Positions 9,593 through 26,060 of a stretch of DNA of 64,000 nt are shown piece after piece; the stretch's first letter is position 1; the number at the start of each line of letters is the position of its first letter. The notes below the pieces were generated by a model. The model saw only the letters and a list, made by a program, of their open reading frames with translations. It did no database searches and was not told where the DNA came from. The position numbers and the translations under genes are program-made. The DNA is from Neocallimastix lanati (nom. inval.) (taxonomy: Eukaryota; Neocallimastigomycota; Neocallimastigomycetes; Neocallimastigales; Neocallimastigaceae): the NCBI GenBank assembly GCA_016946835.1, contig JACVTC010000086.1, forward strand, positions 1 through 64,000. Direction: 5' to 3'.

Positions 9593-11160
9593 AGAATATA
9601 TTAATGATTAATAAAATGTATTAAAATAAAAGTATAAAAAGAAGAATAAATTTCTTTCTTTTTAATACTTGGAACAAATAATTTTAATTTTAATTTTAAA
9701 TAAAAGAATATTTTAAAAATTAACTTTTTTTTGTTTCCAAATTCATTTTTGTGTGTTAATATTTATTTTTTTTGTTTTGAATATCTTAGTGTTTCAACCC
9801 CAGCCCGTATCATTCGTGATACGTAACCACTATAAAAATGGTATTTAGGTAGATTCTTTAGGTTAAAGAAATACTTAAATATTATTAGTCAGCAATAATT
9901 TTATAATAATATATAATTTTATAATAATAATTATTAAACGGAGAATTCTTTTATTTATAAGTTTATACTTATAGTAAGTTACATAAATAGCTATTTTTAT
10001 ATTTTGTTTAGTATATTAAAAGAGAGAGATTATATATTTTTGAGATAATTAATTATATGTAATAATTAATAAATAATAATAAATAAAGAGAATACTAAAA
10101 AGATATATTTATTACTTTATTTTGTATTATTGTATGTGTTAATTCTATTTAATATTAGAATATATTATTTTGTCATCATTCCTTATTGTCATTGCCCATA
10201 AATAAATATTGATATTAACGTTTAATAAATATCACGTATCGTTTTTGATAAAGGTTCCAACTAAATTAGCTAAATAACAAAAATATAATTAAATAATTAT
10301 ATAGAATAGCTGAATAAATTATATTAATTATCATGAAAGGAAATCAGTAATAAATTATTAATGTATAATCCACCAATTCAATTAAATAGATAAAATAGTA
10401 AAATAATATAAAACTGTAAAGAAAATAAAAATAAAAAAATAGTTAATTTAGGAATTAGATAGGAAATAATTAGGAAATAGTTAGGAAATAATCAGGGATA
10501 GATTAGAAAATAAATATAAATATTTTAGGTAAAAGGATAGTTTTAGATATAAAAATAGTCATACAGAAAATAAAGTGTAAATTATTCAGAGGAATAAAAC
10601 ACTTAATACTAGTTTTAATATAAATAAATAAAATAAAATTTACTTTATATATAAATTATATTATATTTGATAATTTTCTTTTAAAGAATTTATAATAATA
10701 ATTATTAAATAAGAATAAGTTATGAATTATTAATATATAATTATAGTTAATACACATATACATACAACTATATAAAATTTTAAGATTGTAATAATAAATA
10801 GTTTTATATGTAAAAATAAAGTAATAAAAATAAATAAAGAATAAAATATTATTACAAAATATTAATAATTTAAGGGATACGTTTAATAAAAATATTGTAA
10901 TTTTTAAAAACAATATGATATTAAATAATTATTTTAACAATTATATAAAATTATGAGATTGTAATAATAAATAGTTTTATATGTAAAAATAAAGTAGTAA
11001 AAATAAATAAAGAATATAATATTATTATAAAACATTATTATTATAAGTTATTTTCTTATAATCTATTAAAATATATTATTGTGTCATAATTCATTAGAGA
11101 AACGACCAATAAAATAAATAACTCAATAATGAATATTTTAAATGCTCTGTATCAATTGAT
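8778..11160. other. AT-rich repeat region with degenerate LTR pieces (family X)
   Basis: No credible gene. Recognisable pieces are fragments of an LTR family with TGATACG...CGTATCA ends: ggtacggggtatcac at 8784, tgatacaatc near 9440, and a likely copy from about 9812 (TGATACGTAACC) to 10250 (atcacgtatc). The blocks 10150-10255 and 11055-11165 share the pattern aatatattatt...gtca...aataaa...gtatc with 13440-13549 and, inverted, with 26066-26185. A T-run of about 35 lies at 9550-9584. Confidence 0.5.
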
Positions 11161-11219
11161 GCATTATGTTAGTATTTTATCAATATTTTATTAATATTTT
11201 ATTTATACTAAATATTATT

Positions 11220-11880
11220 AACCTCTTACAAATATTTTTTATAATAAATCTTTTATTAATATATTTTATATTTTTTATAATAAATCTTTTATTAATGTAT
11301 TTTATATTTTTTATAATAAATCTTTTATTAATGTATTTTATATTTTTTATAATAAATCTTTTATTAATGTATTTTATATTTTTTATAATAAATCTTTTAT
11401 TAATGTATTTTATATTTTTTATAATAAATCTTTTATTGATATAGTTTATTTTTTATAATAAATCTTTTATTATATAGTTTATTTTTTTTATAATAAATCT
11501 TTTATTGATATAGTTTATTTTTTATAATAAATCTTTTATTGATATAGATTATTTTTTATAATAAATCTTTTATTGATATAGATTATTTTTTATAATAAAT
11601 CTTTTATTAATATATTTTATTTTTTTTATAATAAATCTTTTATTATTATATTTTATTTTTTTTATAATAAATCTTTTATTAATATATTTTATTTTTTTTT
11701 ATAATAAATCTTTTATTAATATATTTTATTTTTTTTTTTATAATAAATCTTTTATTAATATATTTTATTTTTTTTTTTTTTTTTATAATAAATCTTTTAT
11801 TAATATATTTTATTTTTTTATAATATATCTTTTATTAATATATTTTATTTTTTTTTTAAAATAAATCTTTTATTAATATA
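11220..11880. repeat. Minisatellite, about 36-bp unit
   Basis: Roughly twenty tandem units of tataataaatcttttatta followed by a variable T-rich spacer (atgtattttatattttt early, shorter and T-tract-expanded later). Any open frame through it is a low-complexity artefact. Confidence 0.9.
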
Positions 11881-11884
11881 AGAA

Positions 11885-12005
11885 TCTTTTTTTTTTCTTC
11901 GTACTAGTAGCCCCTTTAAAAGGGTTTGCTATCTATTATCATCAGGATTACAAAAAACTGTAATTAGTTCTTCAACCTTCAATGGACTAAGAAAAACAGT
12001 TCTTA
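11885..12005 (-). pseudogene. Short repeat fragment related to 55985-56145
   Basis: Read on the minus strand, this stretch resembles the second half of the small open frame at 55960-56217. Both encode a TVF...V...LIT.FC..DNR pattern followed by LLV.R. It has an in-frame stop and no start, so it is a relic of a dispersed repeat. I do not recognise the family. Confidence 0.4.
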
Positions 12006-12041
12006 TTTTTTGGTAAAAGAAAAAAATAAATATTTTTATAC

Positions 12042-12113
12042 TGGAGATATCGGGGTTCAAACCCGAGGCTTCTTGCATGCAAAGCAAGCACTCTACCACT
12101 GAGTTATATCCCC
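12042..12113 (-). tRNA. tRNA-Ala (anticodon TGC)
   Basis: The 72-nt cloverleaf on the minus strand has acceptor GGGGATA / TATCTCC with the alanine-identity G3-U70 pair, D-arm ACTC / GAGT, anticodon stem CTTGC / GCAAG around TTTGCAT, T-arm TCGGG / CCCGA, and discriminator A. No intron. Its 3' end plus CCA matches the primer site of element 1. An LTR begins 16 bp upstream. Confidence 0.97.
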
Positions 12114-12129
12114 AGTCACATGAAATTTG

Positions 12130-13009
12130 TGTAATAATTCTATTAAGAACTAACTCAAAATAGAATTATTAACTACAACTTAACGACTAATTCATTAAGT
12201 TGAGAAAATAAAATAAAATAAATTTTTTTTTTACCTTTAATGTAGAGTTTATTATAAAATTAATTATAATAATAACACAAAATGTAAGAGAAGAATTGTT
12301 TGTATAAATTGATCTTAAAAATATGTTTTTGAATAAAATATTTTTATTAATTTATTAAAGTTAAAAATATAAAAATGTTACTATTATAACTATGTTTTTT
12401 ATAATAATAACTCTTGATTTCTCAAAGAGAACTCAAGAGCCTTATTTATATTTTTTTATGAAAATAAGGTTAAATAAGAAAGGGTTTTCTAATCTTAACA
12501 AATCTCTTATCTAGGAAAAGATTAGATAGAAAAACCTAGATAAGTTTTCGATCGATATTCTATCCATATCGATCATCGCATTAATTAAGTAAAACCGATT
12601 ACTTCTAAAAAGTAATTGGAAAAAATCTTAATTAACCGATTTTCCAATCTAATGATCGAAAATAAAAGAATAAAATAATAAAAGATATTTCGACCATATA
12701 ATTTATCCTTATATTAAAAATATAAAATTAAATAGTTAATAAAATACAGAATACATTATAAAATACAGAATACATTATAAAATACAGAATAAAATACAAT
12801 ACAAAATACATTAGTTACAGTAGAGAATTTAATCATATTGTAAATATATTATTTAAAATTAATTAAATAAATTTTGTTAAATTAATGAATATTTAAAATT
12901 AAATTAAATAAATTTAATAAATATTATATGAATTAAATAAAGTTATAGTTATAATAACTTAACTAAGAAAATATAATTATTTGTTAGCAAATAATTATAG
13001 ATTCTTACA
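12130..13009. mobile_element. Solo LTR, family B, upstream of tRNA-Ala
   Basis: TGTAATAATT...GATTCTTACA ends, 880 bp, flanked by atttg (12125-12129) and ttttg (13010-13014), a near-perfect 5-bp duplication. It is an almost identical inverted copy of 24335-25211. No internal region, so a solo LTR. It starts 16 bp upstream of the tRNA-Ala 5' end. Confidence 0.83.
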
Positions 13010-13012
13010 TTT

Positions 13013-13549
13013 TGATACGGTACCACACTAAAAACATTGTTAGGAATAGTTTTAGAAATTAGTTAAAGTAATAAATTAAAAATTAATAATGATTGGTAGA
13101 TAATTAAATAAGACTAAATAGTTAGATACATATTTTGATAATTCATTAATAATTAAACGAGGAGTTCTTTGTTATAATATAGGAAATATATAATAAAGAT
13201 ACTTCAAAATAACAGGTTTATTAGTAGAAAATATAATAGTTTATAGAGTAATAAATATTAATTATTAAGTGTATAATTAGATAGCTAGTGAGAAAGATAA
13301 CAATAAATATATAACTTGTATTTTTATATTTTTGTAAACATTGAGAATAATGTAATAAAAATAAATAAAGAAATAAGAATAAATAAATAAAGACAAATCT
13401 TTACATTTAAATTATATATTTATATTTATACATTATGCGTTATTATTTTTATTAGAATATATTATTTTTTTAATAATTCCCTTCTGACAACGTCCAAACA
13501 AATAAAATTATTTAGATACATCTTTAAATATAAAAGATGCGTATCAATT
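13013..13549. mobile_element. Probable solo LTR, family X, stacked behind the family B LTR
   Basis: Inverted ends TGATACGGTACC...GCGTATCA, about 537 bp, abutting the previous LTR. A matching inverted copy lies at 26067-26557 (TGATACG...GGTACCGTATCA). No coding content. Right flank attttg resembles the left flank, so a short target duplication is likely but unclear. Confidence 0.55.
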
Positions 13550-14477
13550 TTGTTAAGGAATGAACAAATAATGTTAATTTTATTATTTTTCATAAAAATA
13601 ACTTAACCACTAAAATTAAATTATTTATTTCCTTACTTGGGGAACTTTCTTATGTTCTATTACTGCCAAATTATTACTAATATTAAATTTATTATTATTA
13701 ATATAAATTCTTTATCAATATCAATACTTTATTATTAAAATTAATACTATATTATTAATATCAATATTATTATCAATATCTAGTTTTATTAATATGATTT
13801 ATTCTATCAATATTTTATTATTAAAGAAAATTTTATTTTATAAATATTACTAATACAGATTATTTATTATTAATAAAAATTAATATAATTAATAATGATT
13901 TAAAAATATTTTACTTAAATCCATGATCCTTGTCATTAAAATTAGTAATACTTCCTTCCAAAATACACCCTATTTATAATAAGATTAATAATAGATAATA
14001 ATCTAAAATACTTTTATTTAAAAATAGTATAAAATTAAATAATACTCTATTACTAATAGTTCTGTAAAAGTAATAAAATTATTTTTAAAATATATTATTA
14101 CTACAATTAATAATAAATAGTTTAGAATTTAATAATATATAATAATTATTTATTATAATAGAATAGATTATGAATTTATAATTTAAATACAATTCAAACA
14201 TGAAACTCTAAGATATTCTAAAGAAATGGCTTGACCATTTCTAACGATAAAAAAAAATATAAATAGATGAGAAAATTGTATTTGAGAAAAATAATCTTGA
14301 AAAATATAATCTTATTGAAGAAATAAAATTATTTTTAGTTTTTAATTGAATAATTTTTATTAGATAAATAAATAAAATATTTTAAAAAAAGATATATTTT
14401 AATTTTTAATTTTTTTTATTATTTTAGTGTTTATTTCTATATTTATTATTATTCTGTCCCGAACCTCAACATTTGAC
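13550..14477. other. AT-rich spacer, nothing recognised
   Basis: Only AT-rich low-complexity sequence, with short family-X-like words such as tgtcccgaacctcaac near 14455. No open frame, RNA or element end was identified before the LTR at 14478. Confidence 0.5.
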
Positions 14478-14658
14478 TGTAAGTGCTGACTAATTAATTA
14501 GTCACACTTTATCAAATATAATATAAATATTATATTTTTTTTTATTATTAATTAAGATTTGAATAATTTTACAATAAAATTAACACTTAATATTATTTAA
14601 TATACTATAATTTTAATAATTGTTATTAAATAATAAAATAAAAATAATTATTAATTGA

Positions 14659-15270
14659 TGTAACGAATATTGGAATATCCGTGTTTTAAAGAGTGTAACA
14701 CAATAGGTAAGCACTTTTTGATTAATAAGTAATTTGGTTTTTTAAAATATAGTTTTATTAATTAAGAAATTTAAAAATATTAATTATAAAGATTAACTAT
14801 TGTAATATTTCGAATTACTTATTAATTAATTCAATAATTAATAAAAACACAATTTTTAGAATATTTTTTTTTTTTTTTTGGCTGCGAAATTCACTCCTAT
14901 TTATAGTTTTTCAAAATTTAAATCCATAAAAATTTAAAACCATAAAATCATTAAAAAGTTTCATAAAAATTGATTATTTTCGGTTAAAAAGAATCTAAAG
15001 GAAATAATGATAAAAGATAAATTAAAATAGAATTTCTATCTGATTTGTTTCTATTAATTTCTAAGAATTTCTTTTGTTAATTTTTACAGAAATTTATACA
15101 GAAACAAATACAGAAACAAATACAGAAATGAAGTATAAAAATTCTTTAAAATTTAAATGATATAAAATTTTAGTAAAGGTGTGAGTCGAACCCTAGTGGT
15201 TCAGGCTGAGGTCATAGTGACTAACCACTATGCCAGCATTCTAATTTCTAATTTTTTAAGATTCGTTACA
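14659..15270 (-). repeat. 3' LTR of element 4
   Basis: 612 bp, identical to 20795-21406 apart from one base noticed. On the element strand it begins TGTAACG, and about 35 nt in it carries tRNA-like A and B boxes (15181-15240). Confidence 0.95.
15181..15240 (-). promoter_or_regulatory. tRNA-like A-box/B-box sequence inside the element 4 LTR
   Basis: On the minus strand, TGGCATAGTGGTTAG fits an A box and GGTTCGACTC fits a B box, about 40 nt apart. No cloverleaf forms: the acceptor and T-stems do not pair, while GTGGTT / AACCAC and CATAGTG / CACTATG hairpins can. It is therefore a tRNA-derived or Pol III-promoter-like segment in U3, not a tRNA gene. Repeated at 21316-21376. Confidence 0.6.
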
Positions 15271-15490
15271 TGGTCCTCCTCTAGGATTCGGATGCCAGAC
15301 GAATCTTTTACTTTAAATCTAAACTATTTCTAATTCTAACTTTTATAATAATAAACTATAACTAAAATACTTATAGGAGTGATAATTTAATTAATACATT
15401 GGATAATAAAAATTACATGAATTTTAAGTTTTGAAAATAAAGTATAAAAATAAAACTATCTAGAATAAATGTTTTTGAATAATATAAAAT

Positions 15491-15527
<37 letters not shown>

Positions 15528-15595
15528 ATCATAAGTTAGAATGATTAATAGTACTTTGATGAAATAAAATTTATTTTTGATTAAATGATTTATAT

Positions 15596-19794
<4,199 letters not shown>

Positions 19795-19828
<34 letters not shown>
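19795..19828 (-). promoter_or_regulatory. Poly-A tract directly before the element 4 gag AUG
   Basis: 34 consecutive A on the coding strand abut the ATG (plus-strand T-run). The same layout occurs in elements 2 and 3. Confidence 0.7.
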
Positions 19829-19832
<4 letters not shown>

Positions 19833-20240
19833 CTAATTATTGATTACTAATTATTAATTATTAATTATTAATTATTATTAATTATTAAATATTGATTATT
19901 ACTAATTATTATTAATTATTATTATTAATTATTACTAATTATTGAATATTGATTATTACTATTAATTATTACTAATTATTGAATATTGATTATTACTATT
20001 AATTATTACTAATTATTGAATATTGATTATTACTATTAATTATTACTAATTATTGAATATTGATTATTACTATTAATTATTACTAATTATTGAATATTGA
20101 TTATTACTATTAATTATTACTAATTATTGAATATTGATTATTATTATTATTAATTATTAATTATTAATTATTACTAATTATTGATTATTAATTATTATTA
20201 TTAATTATTAAATATTAATTATTAAATATTAATTATTACT

Positions 20241-20275
<35 letters not shown>
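19829..20275. repeat. AT minisatellite and T-tract in the element 4 leader
   Basis: Tandem attattactaattattgaat-type units, about 34 bp each and repeated five or more times (about 19920-20140), then attaatt microsatellite and a 34-nt T-run (20242-20275). No coding potential. Confidence 0.85.
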
Positions 20276-20277
<2 letters not shown>

Positions 20278-20507
20278 TATAATCATTAATTTTGTTTGAA
20301 TAATAAATATACAATATAATTAATTATTAGAAGAAGTAAATATTTAATTTCAATATAAATAATTTTAATTTCAAGGATGGCTATATGGATTATTGAAAAT
20401 ATTAATAATTTTAATATATAGTAAAATTCAAGGGTTCCGATTGAATTTATAAATTCATGCATGAATTTTGGTAGAAAAAATTTATAGTCTTGGTAAGTGG
20501 TTTCAAA

Positions 20508-20752
20508 AATAGTAGAAAATGGGATTCCTTAACGGGGTTCCAAAAAGAGTAATAGAGAATGGGATTACTTAACGGGGTTCCAAAAAAGAATAGTAGTAAA
20601 TGGGATTCCTTAACGGTGTTCCAAAAATTAGTAGTAGAAAATGGGATTCCTTAACGGGGTTCCAAAAATAGTAGTAGAAAATGGGATTCCTTAACGGGGT
20701 TCCAAAAATAGTAGTAGAAAATGGGATTCCTTAACGGGGTTCCAAAAAGAGT
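20508..20752 (-). repeat. 37-41 bp tandem repeat in the element 4 leader
   Basis: About six units of gggattccttaacggggttc plus a spacer such as caaaaatagtagtagaaaat. It lies within the transcribed leader, 40 bp inside the 5' LTR, and is markedly more GC-rich than the flanks. Confidence 0.88.
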
Positions 20753-20784
20753 AAAAGTGCAAAGGTATTGTGCTTAGTTTAGTG

Positions 20785-20794
20785 GTGTTTTTAT
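20785..20794 (-). other. Candidate self-priming primer site of element 4
   Basis: On the RNA strand the ten bases immediately after the LTR read ATAAAAACAC. The LTR itself contains the exact complement GTGTTTTTAT (RNA strand, plus 20986-20977). No tRNA-type TGG primer site is present. Tf1-type chromoviruses prime from the folded 5' end of their own RNA in this way. If so, transcription would start at about 20986. Confidence 0.5.
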
Positions 20795-21406
20795 TGTAAC
20801 GAATATTGGAATATCCGTGTTTTAAAGAGTGTAACACAATAGGTAAGCACTTTTTGATTAATAAGTAATTTGGTTTTTTAAAATATAGTTTTATTAATTA
20901 AGAAATTTAAAAATATTAATTATAAAGATTAACTATTGTAATATTTCGAATTACTTATTAATTAATTCAATAATTAATAAAAACACAATTTTTAGAATAT
21001 TTTTTTTTTTTTTTTGGCTGCGAAATTCACTCCTATTTATAGTTTTTCAAAATTTAAATCCATAAAAATTTAAAACCATAAAATCATTAAAAAGTTTCAT
21101 AAAAATTGATTATTTTCGGTTAAAAAGAATCTAAAGGAAATAATGATAAAAGATAAATTAAAATAGAATTTCTATCTGATTTGTTTCTATTAATTTCTAA
21201 GAATTTCTTTTGTTAATTTTTACAGAAATTTATACAGAAACAAATACAGAAACAAATACAGAAATGAAGTATAAAAATTCTTTAAAATTTAAATGATATA
21301 AAATTTTAGTAAAGGTGTGAGTCGAACCCTAGTGGTTCAGGCTGAGGTCATAGTGACTAACCACTATGCCAGCAATCTAATTTCTAATTTTTTAAGATTC
21401 GTTACA
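20795..21406 (-). repeat. 5' LTR of element 4
   Basis: 612 bp, TGTAACGAAT...ATTCGTTACA, with the A/B-box segment at 21316-21376. Confidence 0.95.
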
Positions 21407-21932
21407 ATTGATAAAATTAATTTTTTAACTAATTAATAATTAATTATTATGAAATATAAACAATATCTTTAATTAATAACCAATTTCTATTTAATATAAA
21501 TAATTAATCATTTGATTTATCATTAACAATAATACGTGATTAATTATATTAAAACATTTAATATTAATATAATTAATATTAAATTAATATAAAATTAATT
21601 AATAATTATAAACTTAAAACATCATAATAAATAATTTCATAAAATATTGGTTAATTGCCAATATTAAATAATATTAAATTATATTAAATAATAAATAATT
21701 AATTTATTTTATCTTTCAGGTTTTTTCTCATAATCTTTTTCCTGAAAGAATAACTTTTAAGATTATGAACAAAAAAATTATAAATAACCTTGATTTTTCT
21801 ATAAAATAAAAATCAAGAGTTATTATTTAGAAAATAATATATAATAAAATTTCTTAATAAACTCGAAATATTTTTAACAATTATTGTTATTTTTATAAAA
21901 GTTAAGTATTAATTTTGTGTTATTACATTGAC

Positions 21933-23621
21933 AAACGATTCAATTATCTTAATTTGAAGTTATTACTTCAAAAGTGATAATAGATGTATCAAGTTTGATT
22001 TAATATAAAATTTAATATAAATGAATTTGTTTTATTATTATTAATAATTAAGTTATTATTATTCTAGCTTAACACTGAATTGTTATTAATTTTTCAAAAT
22101 TATACATTTCTTTTGTGTTTAGTATTAATTTTTATTATTATTTATTAATTTTTATTATTATTTATTATTTTTTTATTATTATTTATTAATTTTTATTATT
22201 ATTTATTAATATAATATTTGGTTATTAGTTTTTTTTTTATTACATTCCTAATAACAACGAAAAATTAATTTTATAAAATATTTACAAGTATTTATATTTT
22301 TACAATAATTTAAAGTATTTACAATTTTTAATAATAAAACAATTAAGAATAATTATATTTATAAAAATAAACAATAAAATAAACAAATAAACAATTAATA
22401 TAAGAATTATTATAAACAAAGAATTCAAAATAATAAAAAAAAAGAGAAAATTGTTTACGAACTATTTACTTTTAATTAAAAAGAGAAATTAATTAACATT
22501 AGTATTTTATTATTTTAAAAATTAAAATAGAATTAAAGTATAATTTCGAGTTTTAGAATTTAATTAAAATAAATTTTTTTTTTTATTATGATTTTAATTT
22601 CAAATTTTAATTTATTAGCTTGTTGCTGAATAGGTTAGATATTATTCAAGCTTTTATAATAATTTTATGTTTAAGAATTCCAATCTGTATCATTTTTTGG
22701 TAAAGAATGAATTAATAACCTTTATTTTATCTTAACAGGATTTTCTCTTTTGTTAATTTTCTTGCGTATTTCTAGCTGTATTGTATCAAATATGTTATGG
22801 TTCTGGTTTTATTAGAAATTTTATTATTTATTTTGAATATTTTTCTGTCCACATTTTAATTATTGAAAAACTTCACTTATTTATACTTTTTGAAAAAAAT
22901 AAATATGTAAAGCCTTTCTACATTTTATTATCATATTTTAAAAAAAAATAATTTACTATTACTAATTACTTCAAATTTTATATTAATTTAAATTAACTAA
23001 TTCATAAGTATTTTTATTTTAATAAATTTTGTTTATATAATTTTATATTATTTTTCATATACTCAAACTAAATTATTTAATATATACAAAAAGAAACAAA
23101 CAAAATTTAAAAAGATTTTACAGAAAAATAAAGTTATTTTAATCAAGAATGTTAATATAATATTCTTATATTTTATATAAAATAAATTTAAAAACTATAA
23201 TATATTTAATATTGATTAATCAATTAAGATTTGATTTTATTTGTAAGGAATAAAAATATTAAATAATCAATTTAAAAATAAAATAAAATTCTAAAAAGAA
23301 TACAATTTTAATATTGATACAATATAATAATAATATAATAATATATTTGAATAAAAATAAAATATTAATATTGATAATAAACACTTTAATAAAATAATAA
23401 AATTTAAGGTTAAATTATAGATATTGATATTAATAATAAAAATATAGAATTATTGATAATATTTTAGAAACTTTTAATAAAAATATGGAAAAAAAAATTA
23501 TATTTATAAAATATTTTAGTATAGAAAATATAGTAAAGTAATATTAAGTAAAGAATAATATAATGGATTCTAAAGTAAGTTGAAATTCTAATTAATAATC
23601 CATTATATGTTCGTTCTTTAC
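21933..23621. other. AT-rich spacer with no recognised gene
   Basis: No credible coding frame. Short family-X-like words occur (tgtatcattttttgg near 22687, attgtatcaaatatg near 22781). A 12-bp inverted repeat ATATAATGGATT / AATCCATTATAT (23558-23569 and 23597-23608) lies just left of the LTR array. Confidence 0.5.
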
Positions 23622-23626
23622 CAAAT

Positions 23627-24329
23627 TGTAAGAAATAATAATTATTTATTAATAAATAATTACTATTTCTTAGTCTTTATAATTATTGATAATAATTATA
23701 AATTTATTTAAATTATAATTAATTCATACATTGAAATATTATTATCAAATTTATTAAAAATATAATTATTCATACACTAAAATAATATTAAAAATTTATT
23801 TAAATAATTATTATATATACTTTTATTAATATTATTAATTTTATTTAGTTATTCATTTAATTATTAAGTTAATGTAAACATTAGTTTTATTTATTTTGTA
23901 CATTGTACATTTAAAAGAACAATTAATAAGTTTCTGTATTTTTTAAAGATAGTTTTATGTTAATATGTTTAGATTAGATTTTAAAAATAATATTTAGAAA
24001 AATAGAATAATTTAGATCATTCCGGTTATTATTTATTTTTGATGATCTAAATTAAAATTTAGAAAATCGATATATTAATGTTTTATCCAAATATAAAATA
24101 ATATATTTGGTTTTACTTAATATATACGATGATCGATATGAATAGAATATCGATAAAAACTTATCTAGTTTTTTCTTCTAATCTTTTTCTAGATAAGATA
24201 ATTTTTAAGATTAGAAAAACTTTTTATTTAACCTTAATTCAATAAAAAAATATAAAAAGGGCTCTTGATTTAGTCATTAAGTTGAAGTTAATAATCATAT
24301 TTAGTAATGAACTTAGTATGATTATTACA
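23627..24329. mobile_element. Solo LTR 1 of the CAAAT array
   Basis: TGTAAGAAAT...GATTATTACA, 703 bp, flanked on both sides by caaat (23622-23626 and 24330-24334). The interior shares the family B blocks around 24120-24290. No coding region. Confidence 0.78.
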
Positions 24330-24334
24330 CAAAT

Positions 24335-25211
24335 TGTAAGAATCTATAATTATTTGCTAACAAATAATTATATTTTCTTAGTTAAGTTATTATAACTATA
24401 ACTTTATTTAATTACATATAATATTTATTAAATTTATTTAATTTAATTTTAAATATTCATTAATTTAACAAAATTTATTTAATTAATTTTAAATAATATA
24501 TTCACAATATGTTAAATTCCCTACTGTAACTAATATATTTTGTATTGTATTTTATTCTGTATTTTATAATGTATTCTGTATTTTATAATGTATTCTGTAT
24601 TTTATTAACTATTTAATTTTATATTTTTAATATAAGGATAAATTATATGGTCGAAATATCTTTTATTATTTTATTCTTTTATTTTCGATCATTAGATTGG
24701 AAAATCGGTTAATTAAGATTTTTTCCAATTACTTTTTAGAAGTAATCGGTTTTACTTAATTAATGCGATGATCGATATGGATAGAATATCGATCGAAAAC
24801 TTATCTAGGTTTTTCTATATAATCTTTTCCTAGATAAGAGATTTGTTAAGATTAGAAAACCCTTTCTTATTTAACCTTATTTTCATAAAAAAATATAAAT
24901 AAGGCTCTTGAGTTCTCTTTGAGAAATCAAGAGTTATTATTATAAAAAACATAGTTATAATAGTAACATTTTTATATTTTTAACTTTAATAAATTAATAA
25001 AAATATTTTATTCAAAAACATATTTTTAAAATCAATTTATACAAACAATTCTTCTCTTACTTTATGTGTTATTATTATAATTAATTTTATAATAAACTCT
25101 ACTCTAAAGGTAAAAAAATTTATTTTATTTTATTTTCTCAACTTAATGAATTAGTCGTTAAGTTGTAGTTAATAATTCTATTTTGAGTTAGTTCTTAATA
25201 GAATTATTACA
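24335..25211. mobile_element. Solo LTR 2 of the CAAAT array (family B)
   Basis: TGTAAGAATC...GAATTATTACA, 877 bp, flanked by caaat on both sides (24330-24334, 25212-25216). It is nearly identical, in inverse orientation, to the LTR next to tRNA-Ala (12130-13009), so one of them is a recent insertion. Confidence 0.83.
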
Positions 25212-25216
25212 CAAAT

Positions 25217-26060
25217 TGTAAAGAATTAATTAATAATATATAATTATATTAATAATTAATTCTTTCTACAATTAATAATAAAAAATATTATTAATTGAGA
25301 TAAAATTAAAAAATATAATATAAAAATTGAAAACGAAAATTTAAAAACTTAGAGTTTATTATAAGATTATAATAAACAACACTAAAAGTAGGTTAAAAGT
25401 ATTTTAGAAATTATTTTATTATAAAAATTTTTTATTAAAAATAATTTTAAAATATTTGTGTTAATTATTATAATTTCTTATAATAATAACTCTTGATTAT
25501 TTTTAGAAGAATCAAGAGTCCTATTTATATTAATTTGATTTCTAATCTTGGAAAATTATTTCTATCTAGAAAAAGATTAGAAGAAAAAACTAGATAGATC
25601 TCGATTGGTGTTTAATTACATCAATCTTTAGTTAATAAGAAAACCCGAATAAGGGAGAAAACTTATTAACTAATTATATATTAATTTTATTAATATTTAA
25701 TCACAAGTATAATTAAATACTTAATTCTTTTAATTATCTTAATTAAAAGTCCAAGAAATAATATAATTTAATTATTTCTTGATTAAATAACATTATCATT
25801 TTAATACAATTTAATTTTTCTTAATTAAATAGAATTTATCATTATTTTAATACAATAATACATTATTATAATTTAATATATTAATTATTGATAATTTAAT
25901 TTAATGTAAATAAATTTTAAAACAATAACATTAATTAATAATTACTATGTGACATAGTTAATAAAATTATTCATAAAATTTTATAAAATAATAAACTTTA
26001 AATATTAATTTTTTAATAAAGAATAATAATTATTTTGAAAAATAATTATAATTCTTTACA
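25217..26060. mobile_element. Solo LTR 3 of the CAAAT array
   Basis: TGTAAAGAAT...ATTCTTTACA, 844 bp, flanked by caaat (25212-25216, 26061-26065). The caagagt and tctagaaaaag blocks at 25485-25600 are in the opposite order to LTR 2, so it is inverted relative to it. Confidence 0.75.

Noticed and set aside
11166-11444. Membrane-protein-like open frame with repeated INLLLMYFIFF
   Set aside because: It is a translation of the 36-bp AT minisatellite.
15181-15252. tRNA gene in the element 4 LTR (and its copy at 21316-21387)
   Set aside because: A and B boxes are present, but the acceptor and T stems do not pair and no anticodon stem forms. Annotated as tRNA-like only.
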